Origin: Multifurca ochricompacta | Lineage: Eukaryota > Basidiomycota > Agaricomycetes > Russulales > Russulaceae | Length of the DNA: 64,000 bases | Direction: 5' to 3' | NCBI GenBank assembly: GCA_022496185.1 | Contig: WTXG01000015.1 | Span: forward strand, 124,001-188,000 | Shown: piece by piece, positions 37,745 through 54,296 of the stretch | How positions within the stretch are numbered: the stretch's first letter is position 1 | Layout of the letters: every line of letters starts with the position of its first letter | The notes under the pieces: model-generated | Told to the model about the DNA's origin: nothing | Databases searched by the model: none | What the model saw: the letters and a program-made list of their open reading frames with translations, nothing else | Position numbers and translations under genes: made by a program

Positions 37745-39617
37745 TCACTTTTCTCTCCTCCACTCCTGCGCTTGCAAAACCCAGAGAGCCAAGGTAGGTA
37801 GGTAGGATAGAACGCTACCGGCGATCGCCATCGTAGACCAGATACGCCAATCCATAACGTACCGCAAAAGCGACAACGCTTCCCGTAATCTACCAACATC
37901 GTCACAGTCAATAATCCTTATTCATGCATGCATCGGGCATAGTCGGCAAGTTGATCACATTACCTGAACTGCTATAAGAGTCTGTGTCAGCCGCTTCTCG
38001 CGCATCGGCCCAAATCGCAATAGCAAAACATTCAAAAGCGTCAGGTTGGTCGCCTCGAGGATGGTTCCGTCCGGAAGCGCAGTCAGCTCCGTACACCCGA
38101 GTCCCGCTAGCACCCGCAGCACCACAGTGGAAAGCCGCAGAGGCCGTTTCAAAAACTGGGTTTTAGATGGATACAAGAGATGTCTCTCTGGGTCAAAGCT
38201 GCGATCGGTATACGTAAGTACGTATACGCAGCGGCGTTTAGGTGGGTACATACCGAGGAACACGGTGTCGTGGGCATGGCACGAGCCCGAATAACTGGGG
38301 GCATGAGAGCACAAAATTAAAGATCTGCGGGAGGAAAAAGAGGAGGAGGGTCTTGGAAAAGTGCGCCTGAATGCCCACGACAGCGAATGCCATCCCAGTC
38401 ACATAGCAGAGCGTATCGCCCGGAAATGCACGTGACGGGTACCTGTGTGTCAAAGTCAAAGATGGTGTAGGTGCAGATATTACGTATGATAAGTGGCATT
38501 TCCACACACCAGTTATGGTATAAAAAGCCAAGACATACCCCCACGAGCGGAAGCATGAAGTATAAGCTGAAGAGATGACGCTCGACCAGTTCCGTACTGC
38601 CATACGCCATACCTGCACTCCAGACACCACCAACTTCAACCTCCCCGCGACTCCCGAGAAGATGTAGTGGAATGCGGAAACCAGTTGGCCAAGGAAGGTA
38701 GAGTAAGTCATTGAGAACCACAGAAAGTGCAATTACAACCGCTTGCGAGACTTCGGATCCATTGATGCCCGCAAGGATATTGATGCTATTTGTCGAGAAG
38801 GTAGAGAGAAGCGACATGTACAGATAGTACAGAGGGCCTACCCTCCGTGGATGAGCCTTGGTGACATTGTCCAAGAAATACAAATCTAAGGTAACGCACC
38901 AAGATTCAAAAGAGACCGAAAAGTGGTCGCAAGGGAATAGGTACTACAATATGAGTGTTTCCATTGTCGGCATAGTAGACCATCAATAGCGGGATGGACG
39001 CAATGATGGGAATTGGTAACTTATGTCTCCAGCGGATATCGAAGATGTCATCCAAGAAGCCAAGCATGGTAGCGATGAGAAGTGAGAGAAGCGAGGACAG
39101 GTAGACTGAAAGCTTCGTTTACTTCAGCTTGTATACGGAGGAAGAGAACGTGAACATCACACTTGGTAATGAGGAAACGCATTGATAACCATACCCTCAC
39201 GAACGGTATATTGGGCTTGAGATCCATTCAAGAGGCGGGGGAGAATGCAAATGGAATAAATAGGATTAACAAAAGGATATACACTGATGCGCAGACGAGC
39301 CCCATGCTCTCAGGTCTGTTGTGCCAAAGTTAGTAGGATGACGGTGGCATATTTGAAATGAGGATATACATTGGCGTGCTGTACGTCTTCAATAAGTCTC
39401 GACCTTTTAGGTTTGCTTGAACGAACGTTGGGCCCAAGACTGGGACGAGGCAGATGGTCGCCAGCAGCGCGAATATGGAGAAACCAAAGGAAACATAGAG
39501 AGCTGGCAGAGACGGAATCGGGTCAACAAGTGGGCGTACGACAAACCAGGCCGCAATGGGAACAAGTGAAAAGAGTAACACAGATGGTAGGCGTCGTGCA
39601 GGTATGGATTCGGACAT
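37745..39617 (-). CDS. ALG7: UDP-GlcNAc:dolichyl-phosphate GlcNAc-1-P transferase
   Basis: An integral ER membrane enzyme that makes GlcNAc-PP-dolichol, the first step of N-glycan precursor assembly and the target of tunicamycin. It starts [20 protein letters not shown] with a first membrane helix. [15 protein letters not shown] carries the conserved catalytic Asp pair. [17 protein letters not shown] and [17 protein letters not shown] are the other family signatures. Many hydrophobic helices follow, such as [19 protein letters not shown]. The end is [13 protein letters not shown] and a basic tail, with stop at 37745. Multiple short introns, frame intact. Head-to-head with the SET/TAD3 gene, about 200 bp apart. 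Confidence 0.94.
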
Positions 39618-39810
39618 GGTAGGTCAGCGCATAGACGAATTTATGTTTTATGTATGGTGCGGTGCGACGTGGAGGTTGCAATTAATGCCGTTTGGACATG
39701 CGCGCTCGACGTGGCCAACTGTATGCGCAATCTTCACCACTCCACGATCACCTCTTCTTCATACAAACCGGCTTCAACTACTCCAGAGCATCTTAATAAT
39801 ACAGGATGTA

Positions 39811-41680
39811 AGATAAAATATTCGGACGGAAGGGTCGGGGAGTCTATGGTTCGTCAGAGTTGCTTGTCTTTATACTGATTCGACTCCGACGGTTATCTCT
39901 GTGTCCATATCTACAGCGTCCAGGGCTATACCCGCGTACACATTACTTGAGATCAGCCCCGTATTATTGTTTTCAGCAGAGGAATACGGGACACATGGAA
40001 GACATACCGTACTAGATCACTATACGTTCAAATGGAGAGATGGAAGGATGGCCCTCGCCCTCGGTCTTGGTGCGCTGGACAGTCTATGCACATCCTTTTT
40101 CAAGTTGTCCGATTACTTTGTTCATCCTCACAGGATCGTTATTCAATCACTCAGACTTTCCAAACGTATCTTATTCGATCGATACGGCTACAGAGTCCAT
40201 CCGATATACGACGGTGCGCGCCGTAGAGTGCGACGAAGAGCTGTGCATCCACTACGGATCCAATCTCTGGTTCAAGCCCGTGGAAATAGCAGCGCAAAAT
40301 TTCACAGACACAGTGCTCTCCGATGACGGCTGGGGTGGGCTTTCCGCTGTCAGAAGTGAAATCACGAATCACGTCCAGGAGGTTATGCCAAACCCAAACG
40401 TGATTGTACCCGATGACGACCTCCCGTTCACCAGGATCAAGCTCACATCTGACGAAGACGACGAGAGACTTTAGACACCATCCGCACAGGTGTGCACGTC
40501 TTGCGCTTCCCTACGCGTTTTCTGATGCCCAATGCAAGTACAGGCATGGGCAGTGGACATCCCCGACCCTCGACATATCACCTCATCATTGAAGTAGACC
40601 TCCACATCACTCTCTTTCTCCTATCCTACATCCACTGACCTTTCCCCTCTCCCCTTTTCCCCTCTCCCGCCCCCTAGATGGCTCAAATCGTCGGGTATTG
40701 ACACGCCGGCCCTAGCACACCTCAAGCGGGTGCGCAAGTCCCCCACTGGCACACACACCACCCTCCTCCTCACTACCACCACCGTCGCTGCTACTTCTTC
40801 TACGTCTACCCTTTCCTTCCATACTGCGCCGGAGCTCCCGCCCGATTTCGCAACGCCCTACCAGCTAACAGTACCCCGAAGTGCCGCGCTTACACCGGCC
40901 TCGCTAGCGCTCAAAAACACCCTTTGGCCAACGGTTTTTGCGCCACGGCGTAAAGGCGAACCCGAAGACTGGAGTCGCGCACGCGTGCATTGGGCATGTA
41001 CGGCGATGGCGCGTGTCGTACAAGAGGCTCATGCAGCGCACTCAGCCGGAGAGGTGTGGACTTTCGAAAATCTAATTTCAAGGGTTACTAAAACACTAGC
41101 AACGCTTCCTTCTTTCTCCTTTTCCTTTTAACTTTAGCTCCCCATCGCTTCGTACGTCCCCGCGCCACTAGAAGAGCCAACTTGGCCATCTTATCTCGCG
41201 CGCGATACCCGTATATCCCTCGCACATCCTCTTCGACACGCTACTCTCAACGTCGTACGCGCGCTCGCTGACTTGACCGGCACCAGCTCAGCCTCAGCCA
41301 CCGCCGCTACTTCTGCCTCCGCTTCCGCATACATTTCAACTGCATCGTCCCCATCCCCACCACCGGCGTCCACGACGTCCAGTCCGAGTCCAACTGGCAC
41401 AGGGCCGACAGCCAAGAATGGCCAACACTACCTGCTCACTTCGCGTGCGTTATTCACGACGCACGAGCCGTGCGTGATGTGTTCCATGGCGCTCCTGCAT
41501 TCGCGCGTCAAGGAGGTCTTCTTCCTCATCCCCATGGGACGCACTGGCGGCTGCGGCGGGGCCGTATGTGTGCCCAAACTCGACGGTGTTAACCATCGTT
41601 TTTCGATTGGATGGTGGAAGCCAGGTGCGGGCGGTGTAAGCGCAGACGGGTTGGAGATTGACGAGGATATCGATTCATGA
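39811..41680 (+). CDS. TAD3: SET domain joined to tRNA adenosine deaminase subunit TAD3
   Basis: Two modules in one orientation. The SET part (exons ending 39848, 39917-40069 and from 40134) has GRKGRGVY joined to ASRAIPAYTLLEISPVLL, then GSLFNHSDFPNVSY and CDEELCIHYGSNLWF, the core motifs of a lysine methyltransferase fold. The deaminase part (40539-40593, 40678-41053, 41138-41680) has AWAVDIPDPRHITSS, the zinc-site HPLRHATLNVV, PCVMCSMALLHSRVKEVFF and a NHRFSIGWW end. Tad3 is the non-catalytic partner of Tad2 in making inosine at tRNA position 34; here, as expected, the catalytic Glu after the zinc His is replaced (HAT). The SET frame stops at 40471-40473; reading one base differently there continues into the deaminase. 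The N-terminus before 39811 is unresolved. A fusion is likely but not proven. Confidence 0.78.
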
Positions 41681-42033
41681 GCTGCCATGGGGGTTTCCCC
41701 AGATAGTAGCGCAGGTGAAAAAAGGTGCGTGAGGTCTGGTTCTACGACCGTTAGGGTTGAGATGAAGGTTTTGCAGGGACCATTTCGTCATCACGGGATC
41801 AGTCCTGATAGAAAGATAAAGAGAAATGTAGCATTTCCGTTTGGTTGTATCGACAAGTCTAAGTGCCCCTTTCTACTGGAGTACAGGAACGGCTGATAAG
41901 TTACTCTACTGGATATACTATATATCAAGTCAACCACTTGTAAAAGTAAAATAAAAGGCATGCAAAAAACGTAGGACATAGGATGGATCATGAGTCACAG
42001 AAGGCATAATTTAGCCTCTCAACCCTGAGATAC
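41681..42033. other. Convergent 3' flanks of TAD3 and malic enzyme
   Basis: Between the TAD3 stop and the malic enzyme stop, both transcription units pointing inward. No gene seen. Confidence 0.6.
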
Positions 42034-44355
<2,322 letters not shown>

Positions 44356-45139
44356 GACGCTTAAGGTGACGAGAGAGTTTCGTGAAGGCTGTTGTAGGTG
44401 GGGAAAACAAAAGGTGTTAAGAGACAAAGAATGAATAGGTATGGGGACACATCTTATATACAATGACGGAAGCGAAGCGAAATAAGTTGGGGGTGGTTAG
44501 TCTGGGGATAGATAGCACGGAAAATGGGGTGATGTCAGCAAACGGATTAGTGCACGCATCCGAATAGGTTTGTATAATGGACCTCCCCAATCCCACAAAT
44601 CGAGACTGCACTTCACTGGTACGACCAGTTCAAGAGGAAGGACTTGGTCAACTCCGTATGATTGCGTAAATCGCGTGATTAAACAAGACTCCATACCGAT
44701 GGGGATTGAAACGTCGGCTTTCCCGTGTTTTGCCGACAAATGGTGCAACAGAAATGACGACTTAACAAGCGGAACACCGATGGCGCCTGAGAGAGAGAGA
44801 GAAGTGCAGTAGAAATCCTCTGGAATGAAGTGTCGGACAAGCAGGCGGATTCCCGCATAGCCGACGGGATGCGACCAGTGCATGTTATTCTTGACCGGGA
44901 GAGAAGTATGAACGAGACAAATTGACACTACTGCCTACAAAAATCTCGCTTCCAAAATGAAAGGGTAGTATGGAAACTGTAAAGTTGATTAGCCCACACC
45001 GATTCACGCTCTCAAGTAACACAGTGGGCCACGTACCTGAGCCGTCAATTTACATAAACCCATGCTCACCCTGAGAATCACACTCCAATGGACGCTTCGC
45101 GGCCGCTCTGGCGCCACCAGTCAGCCCCCATGGAACACT
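44356..45139. other. Malic enzyme upstream region
   Basis: Contains the promoter of malic enzyme and the 3' flank of the mL58 gene. A 143-codon minus-strand frame at 44497-44928 has no recognisable feature. Confidence 0.5.
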
Positions 45140-45679
45140 TCACCAAAATTCCTTCCTCTTCCTACGAATCTCCCGTATGAGCGCGGACTTTTCACCCCAT
45201 CGCGCACGCGCCTTTTCATGCCCTTGATCGCGCTTGGCCAGCGCAGCGCGTCGCTCGGAACGCGCAAGAGGCGCAACGTAGCTCACGAATGCAGGCGAGC
45301 ACCCGAATAGATTCGCGAGTTTACTGCGAGTGTAGGCTTTTGGATCCTTCGTCCGCAGGCGCCGCATTTCAATGATCTGATCCTCCGGCATGCGCGTGCG
45401 TTCTAACTTTGGCTTTGAGAGTGGCGGTGGCAAAGCGGAACTCGTTGATGGCGGAAAAGTTTCCGTACGCAAAAGGGGAGAGGATGGGTTGACGGTGTAT
45501 GAAAGGGGCGTCGGTGCGGATGGTGGTGGTCGATGAATAAATGTCAAGTCTTCAGGCAGCGACGTGATCACTGCATTGGGACTTTTCAAGAGCGGGTCAG
45601 GATGCCGCATTGGCGGCTTTTGTGGGAGCCGTGTCGCATAGCCGCGGGTAAGAAAGGGCAAACGTAGCCGCAGGTTCAT
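45140..45679 (-). CDS. MRPL20: Mitochondrial large-subunit ribosomal protein mL58
   Basis: Single exon, 179 residues. The N-terminus MNLRLRLPFLTRGYATRLPQ is a good mitochondrial presequence (Arg-rich, no acidic residue, RGYA-like cleavage region). After a proline-rich linker comes the conserved segment MRRLRTKDPKAYTRSKLANL followed by FGCSPAFVSYVAPL. The basic C-terminal helix ends IREIRRKRKEFW. These features match yeast Mrpl20 (mL58), which in mitochondria forms part of the large ribosomal subunit. The length fits the family. It lies between malic enzyme and a GST, all on the minus strand. Confidence 0.88.
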   Translation of the reverse strand: MNLRLRLPFLTRGYATRLPQKPPMRHPDPLLKSPNAVITSLPEDLTFIHRPPPSAPTPLSYTVNPSSPLLRTETFPPSTSSALPPPLSKPKLERTRMPEDQIIEMRRLRTKDPKAYTRSKLANLFGCSPAFVSYVAPLARSERRAALAKRDQGHEKARARWGEKSALIREIRRKRKEFW

Positions 45680-45847
45680 CGTTGACAGTGTTGCAATGTA
45701 ACAAGTGTTGAACGTCGAAGAACACGGTGAGAGCGAGAGAGGGTAGCCAGGTGGTATATTTTTGGAAGTATACTCTCACGGCCCTACAAAGTGCTAATCA
45801 CTCTTTTTCTCATTATTCTCTCGTCCTCTCATTCTTATTCCCATTTC

Positions 45848-46952
45848 TCATGCCTTCTTATTCCATCCTTCCGGAGGCACGGTCAGGCCAGCTTTAACAC
45901 CCTGTCTCTCGCTGATCCTCTCAAGCCATGCCTTGACATAACCACATCATCAACGCGCCAACCATGAGGCCACTGAGACACAATACTTTACCTTAAGAAG
46001 CGGCCATTCGTCCAGAGTCTTAGTAATAGACACGAAATGACCTTTGACCCTATAGGACGTTTTGTTAACGTTGAACCTGAAAAACAGAGCCGAGCTGTTA
46101 CCATGGGAAGACATTAAAATCAGCTATCGTAGGTTTTCCGCGACCAGGTCCGGCGAGATAGTCTCGGCCCTGAGCGAGACGGATCTCGAGAACGTTGTAA
46201 AGACGCTTTGTCTCGGTCACATAACCTGAGATGAGAACTAAGAGGCGTTAATCGCAACGGTCAGGGTGGGGTCTCACGATCGCGTGCATATGGAATGTCC
46301 TCTTTCGCCGCGAATGTGAAATGGTTGGCTAGGAATATCCTAATTGAGAACCAAAACACCCGTGAAACCACACGCCCGACGTACCTTGGCCTTGCATGGG
46401 ACCCACGCCGCCGTGCTGTTGTCAACCAATCAACCCTATGTCAGCTTCTCCAGGTTGGCGACGACGTAGATAACGCGAAGCCTCACGGCAAAGAAGATCC
46501 ACTGCAGCAGCTCGCTGTAGTTGTACGGATCCTTCTCAGGGTCGAACCAGAACACGTGGTCCTTATCATAGCGCTGAGCGAGATAGAGCAGGATCGCGGC
46601 GCTCTCGAAGACGGCGAAATTGTTTTGCGAACGATCGACCAGCGTCGGGATACGGCCGTTTGGGTTGAGCTTGATGAACCAAGGCTCCTTCTGCACGTTC
46701 GTCGAAATGTCGATCGGGAAAGTCCTACCAGAGGGAGGGCACACTTCTCAATGACAACGCCTAGCTCTTCATTCCCATCCCCCACCCCCTACTGGCGGGG
46801 AGACGGAAAAAGGAAAGGAACGATGGATTACTCATAATCTGGCCCGCCGTAACGTGCACGCAATTCTTCGAGATAAACGCTGGCCTTGAACCCGTTCGGT
46901 GTACGACCGGTGTACAAGACGAGTGGCTTTTCGCTTTCGCAGAGGAGGACAT
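45848..46952 (-). CDS. Ure2-like glutathione S-transferase
   Basis: A cytosolic GST, probably conjugating glutathione to electrophiles or reducing peroxides. The thioredoxin-like N-domain has [36 protein letters not shown] and the glutathione-binding [18 protein letters not shown]. The helical C-domain has [35 protein letters not shown] and FNVFPW, and ends [15 protein letters not shown]. The Met at 46952 (MSSSAKAK) is in a frame one base off the rest; adding one A in the A-run at 46928-46931 (coding strand) would restore a typical GST start. The Ure2-like class is inferred from the NPNGRIP and [10 protein letters not shown] signatures. Confidence 0.87.
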
Positions 46953-47291
46953 TGCTCGTCTGATGACAGAGGATAATGAAATGAAAGGGCGTACGATCAC
47001 GATCATGACATTTTTATTTTTATTTTTATTTTATTACATTCCTGGGCCGAGGTCACTGCTGACTCATTTCTTTCTCTCCCTCTCTCTCACTCACACTCAC
47101 ACCAACCTGACGCCATCCGAAGTTAAGATGTCATCGTCATCGCATGTGCCCCCGAGGTCCCTGATGACTGTCAGGTGAAAACTGTTTTCCCCATTCGCAT
47201 TCGCATGATTGATGATCCAAAATCTATAAAATGCATTCTATCACTACTACCTCATTCCACACACCGGTATAATCAATCTTGGAGAGGACCT

Positions 47292-49002
<1,711 letters not shown>

Positions 49003-49635
49003 GTTCCTTGTCTGTGTGCCGGAAGTGATGATATGAACAGATGGTACTGAGGGCTGAGAGCTGAGAGATGGAGGCAGAGATGAATCCCACCTTGATCATT
49101 TATATTGATGATCACCTCACTCTGGCGCTGGGACATTCGCACATAATAAATTTATAAGACGAACGACGAAGGAAGCCGGCGTCATCTGCTTATTCATTTC
49201 CAATTCATGTTGGCTTACAAAGGGTTCTTACAAAATAACTCACAACTCACTCTCATCACTCTGGACGTGGGCCAGCTCCTCATTCCAGATGACGTTGGCT
49301 AATGGTCAAAAGGTTTTAACAATCCGTCCTATGCTTATGAATGCTAAGTGGTGAGGATGGGGATTAGGATGAAGTGTTGGGAATAAAACTGCTGATACAA
49401 TACAGAGACCTGCGGGCCGGGATTGCTTTGACCACTCTCGCTTTCCGCTTTACTTTGGTTGGACTTGGTTGGGCATGTCGTAGTCAGGCCAATTACGCCT
49501 ATAACAACGTACGGGTGTACCCCCTTTCCAGGCCTCCGCCAGCGGAACCTGGGCTTGGGATCAAGAAAAAAACAGGGCTATGCTATACCTTGTCTCACGC
49601 AATGGGAATCTCCCACGCCTCCTAATTTCCTCAAG
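49003..49635. other. Intergenic stretch, OYE promoter side
   Basis: Upstream region of the Old Yellow Enzyme gene. No gene recognised. Confidence 0.5.
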
Positions 49636-50440
49636 AGTTCAGGAGTCAATCTTAACCAGCTTGACACCCAAATTTCTTCAACTCTCCTGCCAGCATAATT
49701 GTCTGTTCGATACCTACCCTGTAGCCACCTCCTGTTCAAGTCCTTTTCGGGGCCTTGCCCTCAATCCATTGTGCCGAGCTTCCCGAAAGAAAAGTGGCTG
49801 GTTGCCCCAGGCGGCGCGAGCAGCTTTTGACCACGCATAAAAAAAATCGGATACGACCCTCGGAGGACTGTCCTTGGTTGGCGTTAGGTGGGTGGTGAGA
49901 GAAGAAAGGGTGGATGAAGTAGCCGTGCGTTGCGTGAATTTGTACGAAAAGTTGATTAGCACCGGGAAAGCGACGACCGCTACGAATTGCATCCTCGATA
50001 GGTGTTGGCCCAGGTCCGTGGACTACGCCAACTGGCCGGTCACTATGGCAGGAGAACAGCCGTTTATAGCACCATAGTACCGTTATCCGGGCCATCCATT
50101 TTCATACTCGACCCATGGACGTCTTTCGACCTGCACACGCGAACTGTACTGTCACATCGGCGACTGTGAGTAGTATATCAGCCACCACGCAGTGAACGTA
50201 TTTTCAGCGCAGCGTGATGCTACATTACGCTAAAGATACAGTTTGAAAATTGTCACTCTGGATCATCAACAGCGCTTGAACAATGATGACAAGTTCTTGT
50301 CTTTCGGGAACGTCTCCTATTTATATATATTATTGTGCTGCTGACATACACGTACTGGAGACAACGAGGTGCCTATGCTAGGCTCGTTAAGTGGATGAGA
50401 TTCCTGAATGGGGTGTGCGTAAAAGTCGACGGGGCATTTA
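49636..50440 (-). pseudogene. Decayed tandem copy of the Old Yellow Enzyme gene
   Basis: DNA at about 49640-49890 aligns by eye with 47668-47890 of the intact gene, for example the shared plus-strand word CCCCAGGCGGCGCG. 49900-50030 matches the HGAHGYLIHSF region, here read as HATHGYFIHPFF. 50300-50410 matches the first exon region (GTGCCTATGCTAGGCTCGTT against its counterpart near 48930). The stretch between is shortened and no single frame is open; stops and indels are frequent. The first-exon homology and central homology lie closer than in the parent, so an internal part has been deleted. Confidence 0.8.
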
Positions 50441-50504
50441 TATTAGCATCTTCAATGAATACCAGCAGATTGACATTGCTGCTACAATAATATACAATTC
50501 AAAC

Positions 50505-52509
50505 CTACCACATCCAACGACTTTTACATAGAACGAAGAATAATCCGCTCGCCATAACTACTGCCCACGTAACACGTACCCCAGGCAAACTGGCGCTCTT
50601 CGCACGTACTCGCGTTGCGACCTCAGGGCAGACTGTACCTCCCTGCCGAAGTGATGCCGCAGGCATGAGTACCTGTGGCATGCCGTACGCGCACGGAACT
50701 GTTACTCCTCCCTGCTGGTCTGCTACGACTTTAGAGCAGGTCAGGACATCTACCAGAAGCTCGTTTGGCGGGAAGACGGCGTCGACGTGCCATGTGACAC
50801 CGCGCGAGTTCTCACTGCCAATGTTTGTGAAGAGCGCGAGCATCGGCGGTTTTGAAACTGCCATGGAATGGTCTTCGACAGCGAGTAATTTCATCTGTGT
50901 CGGGATTAACGTGAAGAAGGAACAGGGATAGCAAAATTTTCAATTGTACCGGAGTCGTCAGGAAGCTTGGCGAAAACTCGATAGCCTCCTTCCTCGCTGC
51001 ATTCATTATTTTGATGTGTTGTACCAGCGGTTTGTCTTGTTGATAGGCTGTGAACCAGAGACTGTAGTTGGAAGCAGTGAGCGATGAAAACTGAATTTCA
51101 TTAAAACGAGGGTTCGTTGCTGCTCACGCTTCACGATTGTATGGATCCGCCCCTCCTTGGTAGCCTTGCTCTTGGCCTGGAAACGCAATCAGGGAAGCCC
51201 CTTCGCAGGATTAAATGTAAAAACACGCCATAGTAGACGATGGGAATTCCATCATGAACAAATGGAAAAGTCATAGCGTTACGGATAAGCTAAGGTTGCA
51301 AACAGTTGAGACTACAATATCAGATGGGACGGGACACATACACTCTGATCCTTGGTCAGGGAAGCCAACCGCGGCTGATCGTGGTTTTCAACAAACGATG
51401 CTGTACGGAAGAGACCGTGCTTATATGATTGCTGCGAGCTCGTCATGACATGCGCAAGTGACGAGAACCTTCCTTCTGTGTTCAGGAATGCATTCGCTAG
51501 TTGGAAGTATGACGGATAGTCAAGGATGGCATCCACGACCTCTGCATCGCAATCGAGTGTCATTCGTGGCATAGGTCCATATAAAGCGGAAGGTCACTCG
51601 CCAGTATATTGCGCAGCGTAGCTTGTATCATTGATGAGTACCTCGCCGAGTGTATACACGCCGGCCGCATTGGCAAAATCTGGCCAAAAGTCCCTTCGAA
51701 TGTGCTTTACCGTGTCAATTCGCAGACCATCCACGCCATAGTCCTGCACCAGGTTGTGGATCCAATCTAGCAATGTCTTGACAACGTCAGGATCTTCAGT
51801 GTTAATATCCGGCAGCGGTAAATCATTATCTCCGAGCCAACACTGTTCCACGGCTGTCTGGTTGCTCGGGTCGGGGGACTCAGCAACAAAGCACTGCTTG
51901 TGGAAATAAGACTCGTTGGTGAACGGGTGAAAGAAGCCTTCAAATGTGAAATTATTGCCTGGAAGCGCAGGCGCCGCCATGTGATTCACGACGACGTCAA
52001 GCATTAGGTACATCCTGCGCCCGTGCAGGGCCTCACTGAGCGCGCGCAGGTCCTCCGCAGTGCCAAAATGAGGGTTCAGAGAGTCAAGGTCCTTTGTCCA
52101 GTACCTAGGTTCATGCTGAGCTGGAACACCCACACAGGTTGGAGAAACGCACACACCCGTGAAAAGCCTCACCTCGGGAAGTGGCACCTTCGAGGTTGGC
52201 AGAGACAGGCGAGATCCAGATGGCATCAAATCCCATGCTTTGGATATAGTCGAGATGGTTTGTAACTCCCTTCCATGACCCACCGCAATATTTGCGAGCA
52301 CCCGTATCGCAAGGTACTGGTGTGTCATCAGAGGTAGCAAAGCGGTCTGTGATGAGCTGTATGCACTTGTGAGATATGCGCTGCAGATGGAGAGGGCGGC
52401 GGGTTACCTGGTAGATAGATCGAGAACTCCATTCTGTGGCATTGGCCGCGAGAACGGGGGCCGCCGAGAAAATAACCCCGAAAATGGAGGTGGCCAGACT
52501 TACAAGCAT
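50505..52509 (-). CDS. Secreted alpha-amylase (GH13), probably membrane-anchored
   Basis: Endo-hydrolysis of alpha-1,4-glucans outside the cell. It starts MLVSLATSIFGVIFSAAPVL, a signal peptide. Then LITDRFATSD, GFDAIWISPVS and LMLDVVVNHM (conserved region I). DGLRIDTVKH holds the nucleophile Asp, GEVL the acid/base Glu and FVENHDQPR the third Asp; the usual fungal form is NHDNPR, so Gln is a small change. DGIPIVYYG and GQEQGYQGGADPYNRE are the late barrel motifs. The C-terminal domain is coded at 50505-50900. The protein ends with a hydrophobic segment (VRVTWAVVMASGLFFVL) and a few basic residues, like a GPI-anchor signal or a membrane stop, as in some yeast cell-wall amylases. Seven or more short introns. 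Confidence 0.9.
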
Positions 52510-54296
52510 AATAGATGGGCCAAGTGCAGCAGGGTTCCCAAGGTGTTACGTGTCTTGAAGTTAATAGTTATGTGGATAGTAAGTAGAGGGAACGAGACAA
52601 GGAGAAAGTTGACTTTGAACAATTAATACAACCTTGCCCAATGAGAAATTTGGCACCCATCCTACAAGTTGGCACGCAAAACCCAAGTTACAGTCTTGAA
52701 AGAAAGAAAAACTCAAATATACACTGGCATTGCCATTAGCAAACCGATGTGCCAGTGCCAGACAAAGCAGCAGCGCGTGCTGGATATCCACAAAGCGACT
52801 CGAGATCATCGTGAACACAAGTGCTGACATAAGGTCGATCTGGTTGTGTCGTCCTCTAAGCACACAGGCTTGAATTGGCAAACTAAGCCTTCTACAGTCC
52901 CTGTAACGAGGGCATGAAAAACCTGAGATCAGCCGAGAAATAAACCACACTCAAAATTAGCACAAGATACATCCATTGTCACGGGCTGCACCACAGGAGA
53001 TCTTTACACAAACCTCGCCTTGACAATCGCGGGTAATTGCAGACACTAATATAGCCTCTGTCCATATAAAAAGTGAATTCTCCTGTCTGTATTTACGCTT
53101 ATTTCAATGCGTCTTTCCAGGTGACTTCTGCATTTTACCAATTTGATAAGTGTATACATTCCATTCAGGTATTTGTATTCTCCATAGGAATATACACGAC
53201 TGCGTCTTGAATAATTGCAAAGTAGAGCCAGGTCCACAAATTGTTAAACGTTCCTTAACCTAGCCGGTAAGCTGCTCCAGCCTTTGTTGTGGCTCTATGT
53301 CAGGATAGTGATGCGTAATATGGACTTTGAATACTGGACAGTTGAGGTCCGCACAGCCTGGAGGAGACTGTTGCAAAAGTATGGCGCAGAGTGTACTCAG
53401 CGGCGAGTAGAGTTCCAACCACAAATTCCAGTAGAGCAAGTAACGACGATGTCAGCTCGGGACGGGATATGGGAGAGGAGATCTACCACTAGGGCACATT
53501 GACGCGTTGGGGACATATGATCCGAAGAAGAGGGGTTTAGAATATGGGTGAGAAGTTAAAGACGAGGTCATGACTAGCGCAGTTTATCAGGGTCTGAGGA
53601 CACATTGAAAGATAAAGGATTGGAGTGGAATGAAGAAGTTCAATGGAGAAGACTCGGGCTCTGAGGGTGAAAGGTTGAATACAGACAGAGTGGAATGGAA
53701 AAGGGTGTGCAGGCGCGACTCAGAAGGATTTGCAACCTTTCCGGCCCCCATTTTCCGTGAACATCGTGATAAAGCATATGAAGCACAGAAATATGAAGAT
53801 TGGTCGTAAGGCTCGGTAGGCTTGTAGTTGGGGCAGATCAGAGTCCCTAGTGCCGTACGAGCGGACACAGGCAATGGACCCGGAGATGGGTTTAAGAGCT
53901 CCTTCAGGACTGCAACGTCGCCAGACTCGGGAACAAGGGGCACATTATTACGAGAAGATTCACTGAGCGAGATAGAGGCGAATTGTTATGCTAGACGTAT
54001 AGATTTCAGGTTGAAGGACAAGTAGAGTGTAGACAACAGGCAAGTGGTATTGGATTATCCAAGTCCCCAGAAGGTACTCATCACCTTGTGCTTGGTATTC
54101 AGAGCCACGACACTGATAGCCTTGTTCGGGATACATTAATGTGGGGGGTAGGTGGTCGCAACTAAACTTACCAGGTGGTATGCCGTGGTGTGTGGCTTAA
54201 AGGCTCTTCTGGCGGCTTATCGGGCCGGATGGTTCCCCATCTCATCCACTCAGCAGAGGCCGCCTTTAGCAAATTTGAACGTCGTTCAACGCAACG
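52510..54296. other. Intergenic stretch between amylase and capping protein
   Basis: Divergent upstream region of the amylase (minus) and capping protein alpha (plus). Open frames are short and show no family features. It should contain both promoters. Confidence 0.5.

Noticed and set aside
46295..46837. 180-codon plus-strand frame
   Set aside because: Antisense to the GST gene.
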